A DNA stretch of 64,000 nt from Rhizobium altiplani. GTDB taxonomy: Bacteria; Pseudomonadota; Alphaproteobacteria; Rhizobiales; Rhizobiaceae. The position numbers and the translations under genes are program-made. Below the pieces are notes generated by a model. The model worked only from the letters and a program-made list of their open reading frames with translations, was not told where the DNA came from and ran no database searches. This document shows, piece after piece, positions 1 to 9,084 of this stretch (its first letter is position 1; each line of letters begins with the position of its first letter). The stretch covers positions 41,526-105,525 of the forward strand of contig NZ_LNCD01000091.1 in the NCBI RefSeq assembly GCF_001542405.1, given 5' to 3'.

Positions 1-1
1 G

Positions 2-235
2 CTATCCAGCCACCGCACTGTGCTGATCGGCCCCTGGATGGCCTCGCCGGTGCCGATCCGCGCTACACCGCGCGCGTCAGCGAATGCCGTTGCAAAGCTC
101 GCGGCGCGCGTCCGGGTCGCCGTCCGCTCATGTGATGGTACATGGTGCAATGTCGAGGTGACTGGCCATGACGTCGGCGGGTTCGTTCGCCAGTCCGCCC
201 TATCGGGCGTCTATCCGAACGAGAAGATCATGTAG
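2..235 (+). CDS. SH3-domain protein, C-terminal part (cut by window start)
   Basis: The frame is already open at base 2 and ends with TAG at 233-235, so this is the 3' end of a gene that begins outside the window. The visible 77 residues contain a bacterial SH3-like ending: a cysteine-flanked CDGTWC turn followed by GGFVRQSALSGVYP, the usual last strands of SH3b folds in secreted rhizobial proteins. Such domains generally bind peptidoglycan or periplasmic peptides. A GTG at 20 lies in frame but would give a domain lacking its first strands, so I do not take it as the start. The partner domain and exact role cannot be seen. Confidence 0.6.
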   Translation, partial: LSSHRTVLIGPWMASPVPIRATPRASANAVAKLAARVRVAVRSCDGTWCNVEVTGHDVGGFVRQSALSGVYPNEKIM

Positions 236-251
236 CCCTTTAACGGCCGAC

Positions 252-587
252 TCAGGGACCGGCCCCGCCGAGGAAGGCAAGCCGGGTGAAGATCGTGTAG
301 TGCGACTCCGACGCCATCATCGCCACGAAGACGAGGACGAGCAGTGGCGGCAGCAATATCGCGTAGACGAGCGCCAGCCGTTCCCAGGCCATGTGCATGA
401 AAATGGCAACGATCAGTCCGGCCTTCAGCATCATGAAGACGATGATGAGCGTCCAGCGGGGATAACCCTGGATGCCGAGATAATCGACGAGATAGGAGAA
501 GGTGCTGAGGACGAACAGCAATCCCCAGACGACGAGGTAGAGCCTGATCGGATGCTGTTGGCCGGAATGTGCTTGTGCCTGTGCCAT
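252..587 (-). CDS. Cytochrome c oxidase subunit IV-like protein
   Basis: This 111-residue membrane protein has three predicted transmembrane segments (about residues 15-35, 44-66 and 72-95). It matches the small prokaryotic subunit IV family that accompanies heme-copper oxidases. The second helix region carries the FMMLKAGLIVAIFMHM pattern typical of the family. I chose the ATG at 585-587 because the protein then starts just before the first helix. It is the last gene of the minus-strand oxidase operon, 10 bp after the subunit III gene. It probably stabilises the assembled oxidase and is not expected to bind metals. Confidence 0.8.
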   Translation of the reverse strand: MAQAQAHSGQQHPIRLYLVVWGLLFVLSTFSYLVDYLGIQGYPRWTLIIVFMMLKAGLIVAIFMHMAWERLALVYAILLPPLLVLVFVAMMASESHYTIFTRLAFLGGAGP

Positions 588-597
588 GGATGCGACC

Positions 598-1323
598 TCA
601 CCACAGATAGAAGAAGGCAAAGATGAAGACCCAGACGAGGTCGACGAAGTGCCAGTACAGGCCCATGATCTCGACGTTCTCATAGCTACCCCTGCGGCTT
701 GTGAAGAAGCCGCGCTGGCCCGTATCGAAGTCCCCGCGCCATACCTTGCGCGCGGTAACAAGCAGGAAGATTACGCCGAAGGTCACGTGCGTCCCGTGAA
801 AACCGGTGATCATGAAGAAGGATGATCCGAACTGTGCCGCGCCCCACGGGTTTTCCCAGGGGCGCACGCCTTCGGTGATGAGCTTCGTCCATTCGAAAGC
901 CTGCATTCCGACAAAGGTCGCGCCAAGCGCGGCGGTCAGAAGCAGCAAAGCGGCCGTTTTCCCGCGCTCGCGGCGATAACCGAAATTGACAGCCATGGCC
1001 ATCGTGCCACTGCTGCTGATCAGGATGAAGGTCATGATCGCGATGAGGATCAGCGGGACCTCCTGGCCGCCGATATTGAGCGCGAAGACCTCGCTCGGAT
1101 TAGGCCACGGAACCGGCGTCGACATCCGCGCGGTCATATAGGCCAGCAGGAAGCAGCCGAAGATAAAAGTATCGCTGAGGAGAAAGATCCACATCATGGC
1201 CTTGCCCCAGGAGACGTTCTTGAACGCCCGCTGGTCCGAGGCAAAGTCGGCCGCCACGCCGCGCAGGCCGGCGGGCGGCCCCATGGCGACGTCGTCAGTT
1301 TGCATTCGGGTCAGTTCGGCCAT
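598..1323 (-). CDS. coxP: Cytochrome c oxidase subunit III (CoxP-like)
   Basis: This 241-residue protein belongs to the heme-copper oxidase subunit III family, with about five to six transmembrane helices and the family ending GLYWHFVDLVWVFIFAFFYLW. The middle part has FEWTKLITEG and FFMITGFHGTHVTFG, both typical of subunit III. ATG at 1321-1323 gives the start MAELTRM. It follows a second subunit III-like gene by 10 bp in an operon ordered II-I-III-III-IV. That order matches coxMNOP of Bradyrhizobium, where the last two genes are both subunit III-like, so I use that name. Subunit III does not bind redox metals; it supports proton uptake and stability of the core. Confidence 0.8.
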   Translation of the reverse strand: MAELTRMQTDDVAMGPPAGLRGVAADFASDQRAFKNVSWGKAMMWIFLLSDTFIFGCFLLAYMTARMSTPVPWPNPSEVFALNIGGQEVPLILIAIMTFILISSSGTMAMAVNFGYRRERGKTAALLLLTAALGATFVGMQAFEWTKLITEGVRPWENPWGAAQFGSSFFMITGFHGTHVTFGVIFLLVTARKVWRGDFDTGQRGFFTSRRGSYENVEIMGLYWHFVDLVWVFIFAFFYLW

Positions 1324-1333
1324 CGTCCACCCC

Positions 1334-2044
1334 TTAAGAAACGAGTTGGCGGCAGAGATCGACGAAGTCGTTTGCCCAGCCGGTAAAAAGCGCGAAGAGA
1401 AGCAGCCACACGACGAGCATGAAGTGCCAGTAGGTGGCGCAGAGCTCGACACCGAGGCGCAGCCTGGCGGAAGCGGCGGTGCCGCCTGCGAGCAAGCGCA
1501 ATCTGGTTCGCGCAAGCACTGCCAGCCCACCGAGGATATGCAGGCCATGCAATCCCGTCAGCATGTAGAAGAAACTGTTTGCCGGGTTATCGGCAAGGAC
1601 ATATCCGGCCGCGACCAGCTGCAGCCAGGCGACGACCTGCCCGGCAAGAAAGAGCACTGCGGTCGCCAGCGCTATATCAAGCGCAAGCCGCAGGCCGTCA
1701 TCGGCGCCCCGGCGCGCTTCAACCACCGCCCATTGCAGAGCCGCGCAGCTGGCGATCAAGACAGCGCTATTCGCCCAAAGAAGCCGAGGAACGGGTATTG
1801 CCCACCAATCCGCACCGCTCATTCGCGAAAGATAAGCACTGGCCAACAGGGAAAAGAGCGCGCCGACCACCGCGAGGAAAATGCCGAGGCCGATCTTGGC
1901 GGTCGGGATCGGCGGCTTCGCCGGTCCGCCGATATCATCAAGCGTGCCGACCTCCATCCATGGCTTCGACATCATCCTCTGCCCGGACAGCCACCAGATG
2001 ACGATTGCGGCTATTACCGCGAGAAAGACAAGAACCACACTCAT
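1334..2044 (-). CDS. coxO: Second subunit III-like oxidase protein (CoxO-like)
   Basis: This 236-residue integral membrane protein is a divergent member of the subunit III family. It keeps the YMLTGLHGLHILGG helix and the CATYWHFMLVVWLLLFALF ending, but its N-terminal third differs from classical subunit III. The ATG at 2042-2044 overlaps the stop of the subunit I gene by 4 bp (ATGA), a sign of translational coupling. The pairing of two subunit III homologues in one operon is a known feature of coxMNOP-type clusters. Whether both are present in one enzyme complex cannot be told from sequence. Confidence 0.75.
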   Translation of the reverse strand: MSVVLVFLAVIAAIVIWWLSGQRMMSKPWMEVGTLDDIGGPAKPPIPTAKIGLGIFLAVVGALFSLLASAYLSRMSGADWWAIPVPRLLWANSAVLIASCAALQWAVVEARRGADDGLRLALDIALATAVLFLAGQVVAWLQLVAAGYVLADNPANSFFYMLTGLHGLHILGGLAVLARTRLRLLAGGTAASARLRLGVELCATYWHFMLVVWLLLFALFTGWANDFVDLCRQLVS

Positions 2045-3816
2045 GTGTGCGCCCTCGACACTCCGGCCATAGGCGGCTGGTTCTGGGGTATGAAGTCTTC
2101 GGGAGCGCCGGGTACACTGTAGTCGTAGGCCCAGCGATAGACGATCGGAAGCTCCTTGCCCCAGTTGCCATGGGCGGGCGGCGTCTGAGGAGTCTGCCAC
2201 TCGAGGGTCGTCGCTCGCCACGGATTGCCACCGGCCTCGCGGCCGCGGAACAGACTCCAAATGACATTGAACAGGAACACCATCTGCGCCGCCCCGACGA
2301 CAAGCGCCGCGACCGAAATGAACATGTTCAGGTCATGCACCGAAGGCGGAATGAAAACCGTGTCGCCAAGCTCGAAATAGCGCCTCGGCACGCCCACCAG
2401 GCCTACATAATGCATGGGGAAGAAGATCGCATAGGCGCCGATGAAGGTAACCCAGAAGTGGATCCGACCGAGAACCTCGTCGAGCATCCGCCCGGTAATC
2501 TTCGGATACCAGTGATAGATTGCGCCGAAGACCACCATGATGGGCGCGACGCCCATCACCATGTGGAAATGCGCTACCACGAACATCGTATCGGACAGTG
2601 GCACGTCCACCACGACGTTGCCGAGGAACAGTCCGGTCAGCCCGCCATTGACGAAGGTCACGATGAAACCGATGGCAAACAGCATCGGCAGCGTCAGGTG
2701 GATATCACCCCGCCACAGCGTCAGCACCCAATTGTAGACCTTGATCGCGGTCGGCACGGCGATGATCAACGTTGTCGTGGCGAAGAAGAACCCGAAATTC
2801 GGGTTCATGCCGCTGACATACATGTGATGCGCCCATACGATGAAGCTCAGCGCCCCGATAATCACGATCGCCCAGACCATCATGCGGTAGCCGAAGATGT
2901 TCTTGCGCGCATGCGTGCTGATAAGATCGGAGACGATGCCGAATGCCGGAAGCGCGACGATGTAGACTTCCGGATGACCAAAGAACCAGAAGAGGTGCTG
3001 GAACAGGATCGGGCTACCGCCATCGGATTTCAGCTGCTCGCCCATTTCGACAATCGCAGGCATGAAGAAGCTGGTGCCGAGCAGCCGGTCGAACAGCATC
3101 ATGACGGCGGCGACGAAGAGCGCCGGGAAAGCCAGCAACGCCATGACGGTTGCTGTGAAAATGCCCCATACTGTCAATGGCATCCGCATCAGCGTCATGC
3201 CGCGCGCCCGCCCTTGCAGCACGGTGACGACATAGTTCAAGCCACCCATCGTGAAGCCGATGATGAAGATGATGAGGGACGAGAGCATCAGGATGATACC
3301 CCAGTCGCGCCCGCCTGGCGTACCTGACGTCAGTGCCTGCGGCGGGTAAAGCGTCCAGCCGGCCCCCGTCGGTCCGCCAGGAGCGAAGAAGCCCGCAACA
3401 AGCACGATCACGGCCAGCAGATAAAGCCAGTAGCTCAGCATGTTCGCATAGGGGAACACCATGTCGCGAGCGCCGACCATCAACGGAATGAGGTAATTGC
3501 CGAAGCCGCCGAGGAAGAGCGCGGTCAGGAGATAGATCACCATGATCATTCCGTGCATGGTGATGAACTGGTAATAATGATCCGCGTCGATGAAGGAAAA
3601 ATAGCCGGGAAACCCGAGCTGCAGCCGTATCAGCCACGACAGCACCAGCGCCACCAGACCGATCGAAAAGGCCGTCACCGAATACTGAATGGCAATGACC
3701 TTGGCATCCTGACTGAAGACGTATTTCGTCCACCAGCTCCTCGGATGATAGAGCTCAACATCCGCCACCTCGGCGGGTGGGATAACATCGCCGGCACTGG
3801 TTGGAATATCAACCAT
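2041..3816 (-). CDS. coxN: Heme-copper cytochrome c oxidase subunit I (CoxN-like)
   Basis: This 591-residue catalytic subunit reduces oxygen to water and pumps protons in the inner membrane. All expected ligands are visible: a low-spin heme histidine near residue 88, the CuB histidine and cross-linked tyrosine in HPEVY (about 281-285), the CuB pair HH at about 330-331, and the two heme histidines in HFHM (about 416-418). The glutamate in HPEVY marks an A1-type enzyme. D-channel residues N and D in GNYL and ARDM are present, as is the K-channel lysine in TAIKVYNW. About 50-60 C-terminal residues extend beyond the last helix. It sits second in the operon after subunit II. Confidence 0.93.
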   Translation of the reverse strand: MVDIPTSAGDVIPPAEVADVELYHPRSWWTKYVFSQDAKVIAIQYSVTAFSIGLVALVLSWLIRLQLGFPGYFSFIDADHYYQFITMHGMIMVIYLLTALFLGGFGNYLIPLMVGARDMVFPYANMLSYWLYLLAVIVLVAGFFAPGGPTGAGWTLYPPQALTSGTPGGRDWGIILMLSSLIIFIIGFTMGGLNYVVTVLQGRARGMTLMRMPLTVWGIFTATVMALLAFPALFVAAVMMLFDRLLGTSFFMPAIVEMGEQLKSDGGSPILFQHLFWFFGHPEVYIVALPAFGIVSDLISTHARKNIFGYRMMVWAIVIIGALSFIVWAHHMYVSGMNPNFGFFFATTTLIIAVPTAIKVYNWVLTLWRGDIHLTLPMLFAIGFIVTFVNGGLTGLFLGNVVVDVPLSDTMFVVAHFHMVMGVAPIMVVFGAIYHWYPKITGRMLDEVLGRIHFWVTFIGAYAIFFPMHYVGLVGVPRRYFELGDTVFIPPSVHDLNMFISVAALVVGAAQMVFLFNVIWSLFRGREAGGNPWRATTLEWQTPQTPPAHGNWGKELPIVYRWAYDYSVPGAPEDFIPQNQPPMAGVSRAHT

Positions 3817-3871
3817 CGCATGCCTTCCTTCCTCCTCCCGTTACGGCCGCTCCCCCGGCCGCAACGCCGGC

Positions 3872-4681
3872 CTACTTGGCCGGTTCAACCGCTGCCATCA
3901 GCTGCGAAAACGTCTGCTGCTGCGCGAGCCACGCCTGGTAGGCGTCCGGCTCGTCGACAACAACAGTCCCTCGCATCTGCGGATGTCCGACGCCACAAAG
4001 CTCCGCGCACAGCACTTCGAACGTGCCCGTCCGCGTCGGCGTGAACCAGAAATAGGTGACCGAACCCGGGATCATGTCCATCTTCGCCCGGAACTCGGGA
4101 ACGTAGAAATCATGCAGCACATCGATCGAGCGCAGGTGTACGCGGACCGACTTGCCGATCGGCAAGTGCAGTTCGGCGCCTGAGATGATGATGTCGTCGA
4201 GGCCAGCCGGATCGTTCCTGATCACGCCGAGCGGATTGTCGGCCGTCACCGCTCGATTGTCTGCCCTGCCGAGCTTGCCATCGGCGCCCGGCAACCGGAA
4301 ATTCCACAGCCACTGCTGCCCTACGACTTCGATTTCGCCAGCATCCGGCGGCACCGTCACGAACTGGTTCCACACGACGAGGCCAGGCGCCAGCATCGCT
4401 GCCACACCAAGGGCCGTGCTGCCGGCAAGCCACCATTCCAGACGCTTGTTCTCGGGCTCGTAGGCGGCCCGATTGCCCGGCCGATGGCGGAAACGAAAGA
4501 TGCAGTAGGCCATGAAGGAGATCACCGCGACGAAGACGATGCCGGTGATCCAGAATGTAATGATGATGGTATTGTCGATGTAGTTCCAGTTCGAAGCGAT
4601 CGGAGTCCACCACCACGGGCTGAGCAGGTGGAAAACCACCGACCCGATGACGATCAGACCGAGAACCAGCACGACAACCAT
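3872..4681 (-). CDS. coxM: Cytochrome c oxidase subunit II with CuA site (CoxM-like)
   Basis: This 269-residue subunit accepts electrons from cytochrome c. Two N-terminal helices (about residues 3-20 and 38-62) anchor a periplasmic cupredoxin domain. The binuclear CuA site is complete: H190 in HDFYVPEF and the motif CAELCGVGHPQM at 225-236, giving C225, E227, C229, H233 and M236. The tryptophan pair in GQQWLW near 124 is the expected docking and electron-entry patch. ATG at 4679-4681 follows a strong GGGAGGAA ribosome site. It is the first gene of the operon, with 55 bp before subunit I. There is no fused cytochrome c domain. Confidence 0.92.
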   Translation of the reverse strand: MVVVLVLGLIVIGSVVFHLLSPWWWTPIASNWNYIDNTIIITFWITGIVFVAVISFMAYCIFRFRHRPGNRAAYEPENKRLEWWLAGSTALGVAAMLAPGLVVWNQFVTVPPDAGEIEVVGQQWLWNFRLPGADGKLGRADNRAVTADNPLGVIRNDPAGLDDIIISGAELHLPIGKSVRVHLRSIDVLHDFYVPEFRAKMDMIPGSVTYFWFTPTRTGTFEVLCAELCGVGHPQMRGTVVVDEPDAYQAWLAQQQTFSQLMAAVEPAK

Positions 4682-4826
4682 GCGTTCCTCCCAATGCCCG
4701 GCCGGCTGTGGAAATTACCCGCAATCCGCTGGCACTTGCGTTAGGACTATCTCATAAACAAAACATCACGGCAATGGCGCGAAATGACGCCAACGAGCCG
4801 TCTGCCTCTACATCAATAAGCTGATT

Positions 4827-5213
4827 TCATTTCGAGAATTGCTTGAGATAAGCTAGCAGATTGGTGATATCGCCGTCGTCCTTCAGCCCGACGAACACCA
4901 TCTTCGTACCCTTAACCTTCAACTTTGGGTCGTGAAGATAATCGCGCAGAGTCGCTTCGTCCCAGACCAACCCGGCTGTGCCCGCCGCCTTCATCGCCGC
5001 TGAATAGGCAAAATCCGGATGCGTCCCGGCTGTTCGGCCGAACAGGTGGTTTAGCGACGGCCCGACCTTGTTCTTGTCGGTGTCGGCAATATGACAGACC
5101 GCGCACTTCTTAAAGACCGTTTCCCCGGCCGCCACGTCGCCCTCTTGGGCGATTGCAGCCGAGGCGGAAAGACAGATCAGTGAAATCAAAGCAGCAAGAC
5201 CATGGTAACGCAT
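4827..5213 (-). CDS. Secreted class I c-type cytochrome
   Basis: This 128-residue protein has a cleavable signal peptide (about 22 residues, cut after AIA). It has one heme c attachment site CAVCH at 37-41 and a likely axial methionine at M105 in GTKMVFVG. The fold and size match the class I cytochrome c2/c550 group. Its place directly upstream of the oxidase operon, on the same strand, suggests it may be the electron donor to that oxidase, but this is inference. I chose the ATG at 5211-5213 because AGGATTGC precedes it at good spacing; an ATG at 5223-5225 would start directly at a GGAGG with no gap. Confidence 0.85.
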   Translation of the reverse strand: MRYHGLAALISLICLSASAAIAQEGDVAAGETVFKKCAVCHIADTDKNKVGPSLNHLFGRTAGTHPDFAYSAAMKAAGTAGLVWDEATLRDYLHDPKLKVKGTKMVFVGLKDDGDITNLLAYLKQFSK

Positions 5214-5405
5214 AGCAATCCTCATCCTCCAAAGGTTGCTCGAAACCGGCCGCGCGCGCGATTTGCGGCGTGCGCCGTCCATCACACTTGTGTCGCCACA
5301 ACGCCGTGCAAACGACATGTATGATCAAGCAAAGCTATGGCCCGACTGCGCTAAGTCAATTCGCACAAATGGCTGTGGGCCGCGAAGCGCCCACGATGCG
5401 CGGCA

Positions 5406-6407
5406 TTACGCCGCAGCGCGAAGGAAGTTTCCAAGCCCGGCGAAAAGCTCGACCGATTTCAATCTCGCCTCGATATCGTGGATCGGCATGGAGATGATCA
5501 CTTCATCCGCCTGCGTCTCGGCAAGGAATTCGGTGAGCTTTGCCTCCGCGGTCTTCGGCGACCCGACGACGGCATAGCGCAGCGTGTGCTCGACCGTCAG
5601 CTTCTCCATCGGGGACCAGAAGCTCCCCATATCGGCGACCGGCCGTGGAAACTGGCCGCGCACATTGCGGCGCAGATTGACGAACTGCTGCTGGGCCGAG
5701 GTGAAATGGTATTGCGCCTCCTCATCCGTTGCGGCAACGGACCCCATGACACCAACCATGACATAGGGCTTGTCGAGCACGGCGGACGGTGTGAAGCGGC
5801 TGCGATAGATGTCAATGGCATCAAGCAGCGAGTCCGGCGCGAAATGCGAGGCGAAGGCATAAGGCAGCCCCAACATCGCGGCGAGCTGCGCGCTGTAGAG
5901 GCTGGAACCCAGAAGCCAGATCGGAACGTTGGAATTCATGCCGGGAACCGCAAGGATCGCCTGGTTCTCGATCGGCGTGCCCAGCAACTGCTGCAATTCG
6001 ACCACGTCGTTCGGAAAGCTCTGGGCCCCCGCATCGAGATTGCGCCGCAGGGCCTGGGCGGTCCGCATGTCGGTGCCGGGCGCACGCCCGAGGCCGAGAT
6101 CGACGCGGCCCGGAAACAGCGCTTCCAGCGTTCCGAATTGCTCTGCAATGACAAGCGGCGAGTGGTTCGGCAGCATGATGCCGCCCGAGCCGATGCGGAT
6201 CCGCTTGGTTGCCGCGCCGACGTGGCCGATCACGACCGCCGTCGCCGCGCTGGCAATCCCCGGCATGCCGTGATGTTCCGCAAGCCAGAAGCGGTTGTAC
6301 CCGAACTCTTCGGCCTTCTGCGCCATGCGCGCCGAACTCTCGAGCGACTGGCGGATCGTCCCGCCTTCTGGAACAGGAGAGAGATCGAGAATGGAGAAGG
6401 GAACCAT
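5406..6407 (-). CDS. Luciferase-like flavin-dependent oxidoreductase
   Basis: This 333-residue protein belongs to the LLM class of FMN/F420-dependent oxidoreductases. It opens with the family pattern FSILDLSPVPEGG and contains RFWLAEHHGMPGIASA and RIGSGGIMLPNHSPL, which form the flavin-binding barrel strands. The C-terminal MPIHDIEARLKSVELFAGL is also usual. I start at ATG 6405-6407; an upstream start at 6464 would add 19 residues not expected in the family. The substrate is unknown. Bacterial relatives are monooxygenases or unassigned reductases. It is bracketed by the cytochrome gene and a chemoreceptor without evidence of co-transcription. Confidence 0.8.
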   Translation of the reverse strand: MVPFSILDLSPVPEGGTIRQSLESSARMAQKAEEFGYNRFWLAEHHGMPGIASAATAVVIGHVGAATKRIRIGSGGIMLPNHSPLVIAEQFGTLEALFPGRVDLGLGRAPGTDMRTAQALRRNLDAGAQSFPNDVVELQQLLGTPIENQAILAVPGMNSNVPIWLLGSSLYSAQLAAMLGLPYAFASHFAPDSLLDAIDIYRSRFTPSAVLDKPYVMVGVMGSVAATDEEAQYHFTSAQQQFVNLRRNVRGQFPRPVADMGSFWSPMEKLTVEHTLRYAVVGSPKTAEAKLTEFLAETQADEVIISMPIHDIEARLKSVELFAGLGNFLRAAA

Positions 6408-6481
6408 GACGAAGCCTGTCGGTAATTGGAAGGACAGGTCTATGTAGGTGGCCGCTCGGCCCATTCCAAACGAGCGGGAAA

Positions 6482-6505
6482 TAAAAAGGGCCGGTCTCCC
6501 GGCCC
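6482..6505 (-). terminator. Intrinsic terminator after the chemoreceptor gene
   Basis: Seven base pairs, GGGCCGG and CCGGCCC, enclose a 4-base loop at 6488-6505. On the minus strand the hairpin is followed by a run of T (complement of taaaaa at 6482-6487). It lies 22 bp past the chemoreceptor stop. Confidence 0.8.
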
Positions 6506-6527
6506 TCGTTCATCTGCCGATTACCGT

Positions 6528-8843
6528 TCAAGCCCGACGTCGCAGCAGGTGCACCTCGGTGCCCTGGTGATGTTCCGCCTGCGCCAGCGTGAAATTCGCC
6601 AGCTGCCGGTCCATTTCGACCGCTTCGGTCGCGAGCCGATGGATCGCAGCCGTCGTTTCCTCGACCATGGCGGCATTCTGCTGCGTCATCGCATCAAGCT
6701 CTGAGACCGCGGAGTTGATTTGACGCAGGGTGTCGGCTTCCTCGCGCGTCGTTTCCATGATCTCGCTGATCTGGCCGTTGATTGCCTCCACATGGCTGCC
6801 GATCCCCGTCAGCGCGTCGCCGGCACGCTCGACGAGCGACACACCCATCTCCACTTCATGCGTGGACTTCTGCAAGAGGCTCGAGATTTCCTTTGCGGCA
6901 CTCGATGAACGCTGTGCCAGTTCGCGCACTTCCATGGCGACCACGGCGAAGCCCTTGCCGGACTCGCCTGCCCGTGCAGCCTCGACGCCGGCATTGAGCG
7001 CCAGCAGGTTGGTCTGGAAGGCGATCGCATCGATAACGGCGATGATCGAATTGATCTGGCGCGACGACGCCTGGATCGCCTCCATCGCGGCAATTGTCTC
7101 GCGCATGATCTGGCTGGAGCCGGTCGTCTCCCGCTTGGCGTCGCGGGCGATGCGTTCGGCCTGCTCCGCACGCTCGATCTGAACGCGGACCGACTGGGTG
7201 ATCGCATCGATCGCATTCGCGGTCTCGGTGATAGAGGCGGCCTGCCGCTCGGTCCGACCGGCAAGCTCATCGGCACCGGTGCGCATTTCCTCGGAACCCG
7301 AACGCACGGCCATCGAGTTGCCGCCGATCGCCGTCATCGTTTCGCTGAGGGTAGCCAGCGCCTCGTTGAAGTTGACCCGGAGGCCTTCGAGTTCGTTCGG
7401 GAAGCGGGTCTCGATCTGATAGGCAAGATCGCCGTTGGCAAGGTGATGCAGGCCCTCGTCGATCGCCTTGACGACTTCCTGCAGGGTCCGTGCTTCCGCC
7501 TCGCGCTCAGCCATGTGCTGCTGGCGATCCCGCTCCGCGCTAGCCCGCGTTTCGTTGCTGGCAGCTTCCAGGTCGCGGCTCTCGACAAGCGACTGCTTGA
7601 ACCGCGCCAATGCCTTGGCCATCGTGCCGATTTCGTCGCCGCAGTTCTGGCTGCCGATCTCGACTTCGAGGTTGCCGTCGGCGACGTCACGCGTGACGTC
7701 CGCGAGCCGGGCAAGCGGCGAGAACAGCAGCTTGGTGATGGCCCAGGTTGCCACGGCCATGATGATCAGAACACCAAACGCAATCATCGTCAGGAGCGTG
7801 GCGATCTCCAGCGAGCCAGCATTGAGTTCGCTGATGCGGACGCTTTCCACGACGAGGAAGCGGGAGCCCTGATAATCGATGCCGCGAACATAGGCTCGTG
7901 CCGAGCCATCGGCGCGATCGAAGTCGTCGACCGTCATACCCTTGGCCGACAGCGCGTCCTTCGCGAAGGTGAAAGGCGTGGGATCGAGCGTTGCCAGCTG
8001 GCCGGACGAGTTTACGCCGATCGCCGATCCGTCATCCGAGATGATAGCGGCTTGCGCCGTGCTACCGGACACGATGCCCTTGGCGAGAATGCTGGTGATG
8101 ATGTTGTCGCGGACCTTGAAGAGCATCACGCCCTTCGCCGCGCCGAGCTTGACGATCGGCACGGCATAGAAGATTGCCGACTTGCCGTTCGCCGCGTCGA
8201 CGCGAAGACCGGAAAAGCCGGTGGGGGCGGAATCGTCAGTCGCCTTCGCGGTGTTGGCGATCGCCTTGGCGAAGGCAAGGCCGGCGCCGGTCGCCTTCCA
8301 TGCATCGGTCTTCAGGTTCTCCGCGAAATCGTCGTTCTTCTTGTAGGAGTAGAGGACGTTGCCATCGAGATCGGCGATCAGCAGGTCGCTGAAGGCGGTA
8401 TTCTCCAGGTCGCGGGCCACTTCACCCTGCGTCGTTTCATGGTTGGAGTAGTAGAAGCCGCTTGGTGCCTGCGGCTTCACCAATTTTTCGCGCTGGTCGG
8501 CCGGGTTCGGATTGTTGGTGATGAACACCTTCTTCAATTCGGCGCGCGCATCACCCGACGTCTTCTCGATTGTCTTCCAACCGCTCTTCAGGCTTGTAAT
8601 CGACATCTGCAACGCTTCGATGCGCGCAATCGAGTTCGCCTGGTTTTCCAACTGCTCAAGCTGATCCTGCAGCATGTCGCCGCGGAAGATCAGGACGCTC
8701 TCCTTGGCCTTGAGTGCCTGCTCACCGGAAATGCGGCTGCTGGCGAAGTAAGCAAGCACGTTGATGACCGCAATCGACAGTGCGGTCAGCAGTATAAAGG
8801 TCGCGATGACCTTGAAGGACAGGGATTTAAATCTCTGAACCAT
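6528..8843 (-). CDS. Methyl-accepting chemotaxis protein
   Basis: This 771-residue transmembrane chemoreceptor has an N-terminal helix (about 10-32), a large periplasmic sensing region to about residue 325, and a second helix (about 332-356). A HAMP segment beginning LLFSPLARLADVTRDVADGNLEV follows, then a further HAMP-like piece near 445-490 and the cytoplasmic coiled-coil signalling domain. The hairpin tip that contacts CheW/CheA is present in AFQTNLLALNAGVEAARAGE. The sensing region has the DLLIADLDGNVLYS pattern of a Cache-type fold. There is no C-terminal CheR-docking pentapeptide of the NWETF type. Its ligand cannot be predicted. Confidence 0.92.
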   Translation of the reverse strand: MVQRFKSLSFKVIATFILLTALSIAVINVLAYFASSRISGEQALKAKESVLIFRGDMLQDQLEQLENQANSIARIEALQMSITSLKSGWKTIEKTSGDARAELKKVFITNNPNPADQREKLVKPQAPSGFYYSNHETTQGEVARDLENTAFSDLLIADLDGNVLYSYKKNDDFAENLKTDAWKATGAGLAFAKAIANTAKATDDSAPTGFSGLRVDAANGKSAIFYAVPIVKLGAAKGVMLFKVRDNIITSILAKGIVSGSTAQAAIISDDGSAIGVNSSGQLATLDPTPFTFAKDALSAKGMTVDDFDRADGSARAYVRGIDYQGSRFLVVESVRISELNAGSLEIATLLTMIAFGVLIIMAVATWAITKLLFSPLARLADVTRDVADGNLEVEIGSQNCGDEIGTMAKALARFKQSLVESRDLEAASNETRASAERDRQQHMAEREAEARTLQEVVKAIDEGLHHLANGDLAYQIETRFPNELEGLRVNFNEALATLSETMTAIGGNSMAVRSGSEEMRTGADELAGRTERQAASITETANAIDAITQSVRVQIERAEQAERIARDAKRETTGSSQIMRETIAAMEAIQASSRQINSIIAVIDAIAFQTNLLALNAGVEAARAGESGKGFAVVAMEVRELAQRSSSAAKEISSLLQKSTHEVEMGVSLVERAGDALTGIGSHVEAINGQISEIMETTREEADTLRQINSAVSELDAMTQQNAAMVEETTAAIHRLATEAVEMDRQLANFTLAQAEHHQGTEVHLLRRRA

Positions 8844-9026
8844 GAACGATGAACCCTTCCGGAACGGCTCATACCGGCAGAGCGTGGAACATCCTGCCGG
8901 CTGACCTGAAAACAGAAAACGGGAACCTTGCCTTCCTGAGAAGGGAGTTCCTCTGACATTTTGTGGATCAAAAGTCGGTTATGGAGCTTAAATTGCCGTA
9001 AACAGCGCGTGGCAAAAACAAGGAAT

Positions 9027-9041
9027 GTTTTTGTTTTGTTC
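9027..9041 (+). promoter_or_regulatory. Probable LexA (SOS) box upstream of ruvC
   Basis: The sequence is GTTT-N7-GTTC, one base away from the alphaproteobacterial LexA direct repeat GTTC-N7-GTTC. It ends 43 bp before the ruvC start. ruvCAB is a recognised SOS unit in this class. Confidence 0.6.
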
Positions 9042-9084
9042 ACATATCGATGGCAGTTATTTGGCGAGTGCAATAGGGTGAAGC

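Noticed and set aside
8988..9002. CtrA-like site TTAA-N7-TAAA between the chemoreceptor and ruvC
   Set aside because: One base off consensus, alone, and with no cell-cycle link for ruvC. Chance is a fair explanation.
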